NCBI RefSeq assembly: GCF_028890305.1
Contig: NZ_JARBXM010000001.1
Location: 1,406,501 to 1,470,500 of the forward strand
Length of the DNA stretch: 64,000 nt
Reading direction: 5' to 3'
Origin: Candidatus Methanosphaera massiliense
GTDB taxonomy: Archaea > Methanobacteriota > Methanobacteria > Methanobacteriales > Methanobacteriaceae
Under the pieces are notes generated by a model, which ran no database searches, had not been told where the DNA came from, and saw only the letters and a list, made by a program, of their open reading frames with translations. Of this stretch, positions 18,321-26,600 are shown piece by piece. Position numbers and translations under genes: made by a program. The stretch's first letter is position 1, and each line of letters opens with the position of its first letter.

Positions 18321-19448
18321 TTAGATCAACTCCATCAATTTTATTATAAGAATACCTGTATTTCCAAACACTAATGTCAGAATCAATCCTGATAATATAA
18401 ATGGAGCAAAAGGTAAAGCTCTCTTAATAGGAATCTTATCAATCATATTACTATTACTAAGAGTAGTTAACAGCACTATATCCTCATTATTTAATCCAGC
18501 AGCATTATTAGAAATTATCCTATTACCTTCAGATTTATTAAACAAGTTTCCTAAATTATTTCTCAATGAGTAACTAGAAAAATAATATTTACCATTACTA
18601 GAATATAAGGGATTTGATAAAATCATTCCCTCCTCTAATTCATTTACATCATAGTAATCAGTGAATACTTCACTAACTATACCAGTACTTATCAGATTTT
18701 TAAAGATTAAAATAAATTCCAGGATAATAAATTCTATTATATAAGATATTAACTGGCCAGTATACACCTGCTGTGAAATTACAGGTATGGATGTTAAGAT
18801 GATGAAATTTCTGTTATCACCTATTATCTTTTCAACTAATAATGTGAATAATAGCATAAACACTATTTTTATTATAGGATTATCTATATTTAATAATGAA
18901 AAAATCCAATACCCAATGATTAATAGATTTAAACTCTTTAAACACTCACTTATTTTAATAGTATCAGTTAACTTTTTAATTAAATAAGGCTTTTTATTAA
19001 TAATAGTATAGTTAATTACACAGGTTAATAGTGGCACTACTGAAAATATACTATTAACAATAACCCATAACGTAGGTATACTAAAGCCACTAGAAACCAA
19101 AGGTAACCTAATATTAAACAAGAAACACCCTGGAATAATATCCATAAAATCAGGTGTTAAAAGTGTAGATATTGCAGTGAATAACTTGACATCACCACCA
19201 GCCCACACACCTAAAATCCACAGGATATAAGAAAATATGAAAACTAATACTACAGACAAGTAATAAAATAAGTTAAAACTACCAGTCAATAGATAATAAC
19301 AAGTAACCAGCACTAATCCCACAATGATTGCAGATACTGTCAACTTATTAGGTATTAAACCATATTTAACATCGGTATATGTTGCAATTATACAACAGAT
19401 TACTAAAATTGTTATTCCAAAAAATTTTATTAAATTTAATATATCCAT
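18321..19448 (-). CDS. Prepilin peptidase (EppA-like aspartyl membrane protease)
   Basis: 375 residues with many membrane segments. The two catalytic aspartates of A24 peptidases are present: D in YTDVKYGLIPN (about residue 26) and D in WAGGDVKLF (about 86). A long middle region and a C-terminal PIKRALPFAPFIL segment are as in the EppA group of methanogens, which processes class III signal peptides of pilins, rather than the shorter archaellin peptidase FlaK. It would process the adjacent pilin and probably the mini-pilins at 50.4 kb. Confidence 0.88.
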   Translation of the reverse strand: MDILNLIKFFGITILVICCIIATYTDVKYGLIPNKLTVSAIIVGLVLVTCYYLLTGSFNLFYYLSVVLVFIFSYILWILGVWAGGDVKLFTAISTLLTPDFMDIIPGCFLFNIRLPLVSSGFSIPTLWVIVNSIFSVVPLLTCVINYTIINKKPYLIKKLTDTIKISECLKSLNLLIIGYWIFSLLNIDNPIIKIVFMLLFTLLVEKIIGDNRNFIILTSIPVISQQVYTGQLISYIIEFIILEFILIFKNLISTGIVSEVFTDYYDVNELEEGMILSNPLYSSNGKYYFSSYSLRNNLGNLFNKSEGNRIISNNAAGLNNEDIVLLTTLSNSNMIDKIPIKRALPFAPFILSGLILTLVFGNTGILIIKLMELI

Positions 19449-19493
19449 AACTTACTTCTAAAAAAAAATATTAAAAAAAAGGGAAGAGATAAA

Positions 19494-21098
19494 TTATATT
19501 TTATTCTGTTTTTTATCCTTAGCAGCTTTAATGAATGACTTGAATAATGGATGTGGTTTATTAGGTCTGGATTTAAATTCTGGATGGAATTGACATCCGA
19601 GGAACCATGGATGATCCTTCAACTCTATCATTTCCACTAAGAAGTTATCAGGAGAAGTACCTGATATTACAGCACCAGATTTCTCAAGTAAATCCCTGTA
19701 TTCATTATTTACTTCATACCTATGCCTATGTCTTTCTGATATATTAGTATCCTTATATGCATCATATGCAAGAGTTCCCTCTTTAATAGTACATGGATAT
19801 GCACCAAGTCTCATAGTACCACCCATATTCTTAATCTTCTTCTGTTCTTCCATCATATCAATAACAGGACATGTGGAATTTTCATCAAACTCTGTACTGT
19901 TAGCATCAGGATAACCATTAAGCTGTGCAAGAGCTATTGTCATAGCATGTAAACCTAGACAGATACCAAATATCGGAACATTATTCCTAATAGCATACTT
20001 AACCGTTTCAATCTTACCATTAATACCTCTTTCACCAAAACCACCAGGTATAAGTAATCCATCATATTCATCAAGAATATCAAGGTTAAAGTCATTATCA
20101 GCTTTTATCCAGTCAATATCAACTTTAACTTTATTAGATGCACCTGCATGTTTTAATGACTCACGTATACTAATATATGCATCCTCTAATTCAATATATT
20201 TACCTACAACTCCAATTTTAACTTTCGGAGTTTCAATTTTCAAGTCCTCTACAATCTGACTCCACTCATAGAGATCCGCTTTTTCTGCCGGTGCATCAAT
20301 ATTCAATCTGTTTAACACATAACTACCCACATTAGCAGAGTACATTATTAATGGTACTTCATAGATTGAATGAGCATCAGGAGTGTTTATCACTGCTTCT
20401 ATTGGCACATCACAGAAATGTGCAATTTTTTCTTTAATATTCTGGTCTAATGCTAACTCTGACCTACATACAATCATATCAGGATTTATTCCCAGACCTC
20501 TAAGCTCCTTAGTACTATGCTGTGTTGGTTTTGTCTTAAATTCCTTTGCAGCCTTCAAGTATGGTACATATGTTACGTGTACGAACATACAATTATCATG
20601 ACCCTCCTCATTCTTAAGCTGTCTCACAGCTTCAATGAAAGGCTGACTCTCAATATCACCAACAGTTCCACCAACTTCAACCATGACAACCTCAGCCTTA
20701 GTTTTTTTGGCAACATTCCTGATCATCAATTTAATCTCATCAGTAATATGAGGAATTATCTGAACACAGGACCCAAGATATTCACCTTTTCGTTCCTTCT
20801 CAATAACAGATGAATAAACTTTACCAGTTGTAATATTAGCCTTTCCAGATAGTTTCACATCAAGAAATCTTTCATAATGACCAAGATCAAGATCACACTC
20901 CATACCATCATCAGTTACATATACTTCACCATGCTGATAAGGATTTAAAGTACCAGAATCCCAGTTGAGGTATGGGTCGATTTTAATTGCTGTTACATTA
21001 ACTCCATAAGACCTTAAAATTCTACCAATAGATGCAGATGTAATTCCTTTTCCAATAGAACTAACTACACCACCAGTTACTACTATATACTTTGACAA
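19494..21098 (-). CDS. pyrG: CTP synthase
   Basis: 534 residues: N-terminal amidoligase domain (KYIVVTGGVVSSIGKGITSASIGRIL, P-loop-like) and C-terminal class I glutamine amidotransferase domain with nucleophile Cys in FGICLGLHAM and His/Glu in CQFHPEFKSRP. It converts UTP plus glutamine to CTP. The start is taken at TTG 21098, giving MSKYIVVTGG, which matches the family N-terminus; an upstream TTG at 21107 is possible but leaves little room for the ribosome site. Confidence 0.95.
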   Translation of the reverse strand: MSKYIVVTGGVVSSIGKGITSASIGRILRSYGVNVTAIKIDPYLNWDSGTLNPYQHGEVYVTDDGMECDLDLGHYERFLDVKLSGKANITTGKVYSSVIEKERKGEYLGSCVQIIPHITDEIKLMIRNVAKKTKAEVVMVEVGGTVGDIESQPFIEAVRQLKNEEGHDNCMFVHVTYVPYLKAAKEFKTKPTQHSTKELRGLGINPDMIVCRSELALDQNIKEKIAHFCDVPIEAVINTPDAHSIYEVPLIMYSANVGSYVLNRLNIDAPAEKADLYEWSQIVEDLKIETPKVKIGVVGKYIELEDAYISIRESLKHAGASNKVKVDIDWIKADNDFNLDILDEYDGLLIPGGFGERGINGKIETVKYAIRNNVPIFGICLGLHAMTIALAQLNGYPDANSTEFDENSTCPVIDMMEEQKKIKNMGGTMRLGAYPCTIKEGTLAYDAYKDTNISERHRHRYEVNNEYRDLLEKSGAVISGTSPDNFLVEMIELKDHPWFLGCQFHPEFKSRPNKPHPLFKSFIKAAKDKKQNKI

Positions 21099-21361
21099 AA
21101 TTATCAACTCTTCCCTAAATGTTATAATATTATCAATATAATTATTATTTTAATAAACAATACAATAATAATTATACTAAAACTATGTTCAATATTTAAT
21201 ATAAATCTTTGTAAAAATTAATTATTTAATATTAATTAAATATTTCTCTCAACTTATATTTACTATTTTAGAAAAAAGTATTCATAAAAAATAGAAACAT
21301 TATACTAATATAAATCTAAACAACATGAATAAATAAAGATAATCTAAAAAAAATAATTATA

Positions 21362-22728
21362 GTTTTTTACTAAAAGTTTATACCTAATGAATTATAAAGA
21401 TATATTCATGGAAAAATTTAATAATAAAATTGAAAAACATTTAGAACTTTCAGAAATTTCAGACATGCTGAAAGAGTACAAGGAATATTACAATGTTTAT
21501 AGGCGTCTTTTGTTAATTAACATGGTTGCAAATGGTGAAAGTATTGCTAAAGCCTCAAAAAACATTAATATTTCAAGAAAAACAGGCGAACGTTGGGTCA
21601 AACAATATAATGAAAATGGCGTTGATGGTTTATTTTCAAATTATTCCAATTGTGGAAGAAAATCATATTTAACTGATCAACAATTAAAAGAATTGAATGA
21701 AATCATAACTGGAAATGAAGAGAAATATAATTTAAAAGATGTACGAAACTTAATTAAAGAAAAATATGGTATAACATATAGTGAGAAGCAAGTATGGGTT
21801 ATTACAAGACAAAAATTAAATTTAAACTATGGAAAACCATTCATTAAATACAACACACGTCCTAAGAATCCTGAAGAAGATCTTAAAAAAAACTAAAGAC
21901 AACAGACATACAAACAGAATATTTTGCTTTTTTAGATGAAACATCTTGTCAAAATGTTCCAAATGTTACAAGAATATTATATGCTCCTGGAGAAAAAAAT
22001 ATACAAACAAAACATCCAGTAAAATTTGGAATAAATGTAACTGGATTTCAAGGAATCAATTGCAACTCATATATGGAGGTAAATACAAAAAACAATGCAT
22101 TTCACTTTGTAATTACCTTATGCCATTACCGTATTGAAAACATGACTAATAGATTAGGTAAACAATTAATCAAAGATGCAATAAACAATGAAAACTTATC
22201 TGATGAAAAAATAAAAAAATATCTATCCTCTAAATCACTAAATGAAATGGATTTGATAAATAAAATCAATGATGAACTATATAATGACAATTCCAAACAA
22301 ATTTCCATAGAAAAAATTCAAAAGATTTGCAGGAAAGAAGACAACAACAATTCAAGAAAAATAGGGTATGAAAAAAGATTAAGATTACTGAATAACCTAT
22401 CAAATCCAAAAATAATGGAAATAAACTCAAAAGAAAAAAGAATAAATATTATTTTAGATAACGCAAGAATACATCATGCTAAAATTGTTGAAAAAGCCTG
22501 TGAAATATTGAACATAAATTTAATCTTTTTAAAACCATATTGCCCTGATTTAAATCCAATTGAAGATGTATGGCGTAAAATTAAATCTAAAATATATAAA
22601 TCAATGTATGAAAATTTAAACAAATTAATAGAAATATTTGAAGATGAATTCTATAAAATAGTTCATTTAACATCATTTTACACAAAATGGGTTAATGAAT
22701 ATTTAGGTATAAACATTTGGTAAAATAC
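21362..22728 (+). mobile_element. Complete IS630-type insertion sequence
   Basis: 1,367 bp. Left (21362-21387) and right (22703-22728) terminal inverted repeats of 26 bp match at 23 positions and start with G. A TA dinucleotide flanks both ends (21360-21361 and 22729-22730), the target duplication typical of IS630/Tc1 elements. The transposase frame runs from repeat to repeat: its ATG uses the last base of the left repeat and its stop codon lies in the right repeat. Looks intact. Confidence 0.9.
21387..22723 (+). CDS. IS630-family transposase, two frames joined by -1 frameshift
   Basis: Frame A (21387-21896, 169 residues) is a helix-turn-helix domain (ISRKTGERWVKQYNENGVDGL). Frame B, open from the junction to 22723, carries the DDE catalytic core: D in AFLDETSCQN, D in IILDNARIHHA and E in DLNPIEDVWRKIKSKI. 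They join at eight consecutive A (21885-21892): a -1 slip converts the stop after DLKKN into KKLKTTDIQTEYFAFLDETS and yields one protein of about 445 residues. Both frames are otherwise undamaged, which favours programmed slippage over a pseudogene. Confidence 0.85.
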
Positions 22729-22975
22729 TATAATAATGGAACTAATATCTGAACACCAAATGATTTTTAAAATACCCTGAAATTAACTCTAAAATAATAA
22801 TTTTCTAAAAATAATATAATAAAAAAAATAATAATCCTGTAAAAAAAAAATAAAAAAAAGACTCTTTGAAAATCACACTTTTTTTATATAACTCCGTTAT
22901 AGAGGAATTATATTATTTTTAAAATACTATTTTTTCTTAAGTATATTAATAATATGATTTTGTAGAGAAAATATA

Positions 22976-23665
22976 TTATTTTGGACTAAACATCCATATA
23001 ATCATTGGCATTAATTGCCAAAAGATACTGAGAGGTCCATAAACTGAATAACCTTTCTGGGATCTAATATCATATTCAAAGTGTTCATTAACTTTTTCAG
23101 GAAAAATTAACAATGTAACATTGAAAAACTCAAATAAAAGCAATATAAACAACCATATATTATATGGAAAATGAGTCATAAAATTAATTGACTGGATAGC
23201 CATAAACAATGAACATATACCCAAAGTTGCTAGAGGTTCATAAACTAGTTCATAATATCCGATACATACTAAATCCTCCTCATCAGTACTGATTCCACTA
23301 TGAGTCCGGGGAATACCTGCTACACCAAAATCTACTGGCTCGTCATAAACAGATTCTTCACTAAAAATATGAGGTCTGAAATAAATACCTAAACCAAGAT
23401 ATAATATAGATAATCCGAAAGTCATTAGACCAACAAATAGCCATGCTATAAATAATAATGGAATAACACATATTGTGAAATAAATACCCATATGAATGAT
23501 AAAATTAACACTAGGGTTTGTTATAAGTTTAATATCATGGTGAGAGTACATATATGATCTAAATTTATCCATAACTTTAAGTTTACTTATGATTTTTACA
23601 AATACAATATATCCAATAAGTATAATAAACCATAAGATAAAAATACGATACACGATATCCATCAT
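22976..23665 (-). CDS. Multi-pass membrane protein, unknown, coupled to the giant surface-protein gene
   Basis: 229 residues starting at ATG 23665, with GGAGG just upstream overlapping the stop region of the large gene. Four to five membrane segments: residues 5-25, 60-105, about 150-175 and 180-200, plus a C-terminal amphipathic stretch. A soluble loop (115-145, RTHSGISTDEEDL) separates them. No family recognised. Its position 12 nt after the stop of the adhesin/protease gene implies co-translation; a role in anchoring, export of or protection from that protein is inference. Confidence 0.7.
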   Translation of the reverse strand: MMDIVYRIFILWFIILIGYIVFVKIISKLKVMDKFRSYMYSHHDIKLITNPSVNFIIHMGIYFTICVIPLLFIAWLFVGLMTFGLSILYLGLGIYFRPHIFSEESVYDEPVDFGVAGIPRTHSGISTDEEDLVCIGYYELVYEPLATLGICSLFMAIQSINFMTHFPYNIWLFILLLFEFFNVTLLIFPEKVNEHFEYDIRSQKGYSVYGPLSIFWQLMPMIIWMFSPK

Positions 23666-23677
23666 TAAAACCTCCAT

Positions 23678-26600
23678 TTAAGTTAATGTTTCGCTCCTAT
23701 TCTCAGAAGGACTGATATGATTAATCAGAATTTTTAATGAGTCTTTTAACATTTTAGATCCTAACTTTTCATTAGCAACTACGTAAGATGTTATCAGGGA
23801 TATTATAGTATTTTCTTTATTAATTTTATAATCTCCTTCAAGAATTTTTATTATTGTTCTTTTTGATTCATCTGTTTTTATCACAGTTTTAATACTTTTT
23901 ACCATGTTTTTATCCAACATTGTTGATTTGCTAGGAAGAGAATTTAAGAATATATCTATTCCTAATTCTTCATCTGTTTTCCCTGTTGTTGCTTGAAGAA
24001 ATGATTCACCGACATAGGTTATAGCCCCATGGAATACTACGTTACCAAATACGCCTAATTCACCAAAACTATAATCATTAAGTGTATCTATCAGCACTCT
24101 TCCATATCTACTCATATTGTATTCTTGTGCAAAACATCCTTTTCCATCAGCATCTAAGAATAGTCCTGTTGCAATTAATGGAAAAGAATAGGGTCCTATT
24201 GCTGGCATTAATATAAATCCTGCTGTGATTAGCACATTACCTATCATTTGCTCGTACTGTGCCCATTTTGAATCTAATTTAAATCCTAGTATGGTTTCAT
24301 TTTCATCTTTATTCCATTGTTTATATAAATCACTCTTACTATAATCACTAATGCTGTCTATGATTTCTGTTCCATTTACTGTGGGTGCTGGTGTGTTATT
24401 GATTGGTGAGCTTTCCGTGAAATTATATAATACTTGTGACATGTTTGAGTTTTCTAATATGTCTGTTAGGTTTATTTCCGTGTAATTCATGGTTTGTTGG
24501 TATATTAATGGAATTACTATTTTGATTATGTTTTCAAAGGATTGTTTATTCGTGTTGTTTGTTGTTTGTATTGTTATTGCTAGTGAGGAGTCCAGTACTT
24601 CTAAGTCTAGTTTATTAGTGTTTGTGTATGTTAATATTATTGTTGTTGTGTTTCTGTACCATGATGTATTGGTGTTTGTTATTTTTTCTATAGTATTTGC
24701 AAATGTATCTGCTAGGTATAGGAATTCTAGTCCTTTATAGAATGTTTGGTATATTGCATTGTTTTTGTATGTTGAATTTTTATTTATCCATTCATCTATG
24801 ATTGTGTTGTTTATTTTTATTTTTGTAGCTGTATATGTTTGTATTGTGTCTATTGTTTTATTGTATATTGAATTCTGGTATTTAATTTTTTCTTGTTTAG
24901 ATATTTGTAGTCTGTTACATTGGAACTGTGTTAAAATATATTCTGTAAGATTATTTTTAAGTAATTTGTTAGAGGAATAATTCACTCTTTCCTTTGTAGT
25001 TGTGTAATTAATCCTTGGATAATTAGCCATTAGTTTTGTATATGTTATTGTTTCGAAGTTTGCTGTTTGTTTTGTTTGTTTATATATTTGATATTTTAGT
25101 CCTGTGTCATCGTAGTTAATTCCTTCTGTAAATAGTATTTTTGTCCTATTTTTATTATTTACATTTATAATCATTTGTTCTGCATATAATGAATTATTAA
25201 TTCTTGGTAAACTATTGTTATCATATGTTTTACTTATTGCGCTAGATATGATGCTAAATTGGTTTATGTTGTTTATTAAGTTATTATGATATTTGATTAT
25301 TATGTTATCGTTTTGTGTGTATATTAGTAATCCTTCTTTTATTGATGGATAGGTTATGCTACAATTCATTTTTCCATCTTTTGTTATGAAACATGCAGTT
25401 TTTCCTAGATTATGAATAGAGTTAGTTATATTTTTATTACTTAGGGTGTATGTTTTGTTTGTTTCTGTAAAGGTAATGTTTATTATTCTCGTGTTAGGTA
25501 TTTTGATTATTCCATTAGTTCCTGTTTTTATTATATATTTATCATATTGAGTATTATTTGTTTTTATCACATTTGGCAACGTTATGTTTGTATAGCAGGG
25601 TATTGTAATATTATAGTCAATTGGTGTTTCGCATGATGTTTTTGTTAGACTTGTTATTTTTATTGTTTCAGGCAGTTTTTTATTTTGGTATAAATAATCG
25701 ACTATTTGTGTATATAAGTATATAGTATCATTGTAACTTAAATATCCAAAATTACTTTTTATTATTGTTGGAGTTTTTCCTATTGTTTTATAACTGTTTA
25801 ATAGGATATTTGCCAGTGATTTATATTCTGTTTTATTTATTGTGGTTTGTGTGCAGGATGTTGTTGTGTATGTTGTTGTATTATTGAATTTACCATTGTA
25901 ATATGTGTTATTATTTGTTACTAGATTACATAGTAAGAATAGATAGTCTGTTGTTGTTATATTTTCATTTGTTATGTTTATATTATTTGGTAGTTTATTA
26001 TTTTTAATATTTATTTTTGTCCAATGAGCACTTTCAAGAACTTGGCTGTACGTGTATTTCTTCATGTTTTCTGTTATTCTTAAGTACACAGTTAAATTAG
26101 ATCCCTTGCATAAATCATTTTCATTATATGTTATAGTTATTTTATTTATTCCAGTCGTATTTACTTTGAATGATAATTTTGATGTACCATTTATTATTTT
26201 TGATAATCCTATTTTTTGATTGTTCATTGTATAATTTAATGTACCCTGTGTTATTGTATGGTTATTTGCATCCTTAACTGTACTTGTTATGTTAACTATT
26301 GTATTGTTTGTTATTATCCAAGAATTTGAAATTATTTTTGTTGCTTTTTTTATCATGTTTAAAGTAGCGGTTGTATTAGCAGAGTTATATTCTGTTGTTC
26401 TAAAAGTTTTTATCAATAGATTTGATGTTTTCACTGTTTTTGGAGTGTATGTTATTTTTGCTACTCCATTAATTATAGGTGCTGTACTTATTGTCACACC
26501 ATCTATGATAAATGTTGCATTTAATCCATTTACTTTATGATTATTTAGGTATGTGAAGTTTGCAATTAGTGTTATTGTTTCATTTACATAACATGTTCTT

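Noticed and set aside
21885-21896. Stop codon in the IS630 transposase taken as a pseudogene lesion
   Set aside because: The A8 slippage run, intact second frame and intact ends favour programmed frameshifting.
24489-24980. Plus-strand frames rich in Val/Phe/Ile opposite the giant surface protein
   Set aside because: They are the complement of Asn/Thr/Ile-rich codons, have no ribosome-binding sites and mirror the composition of the real gene.
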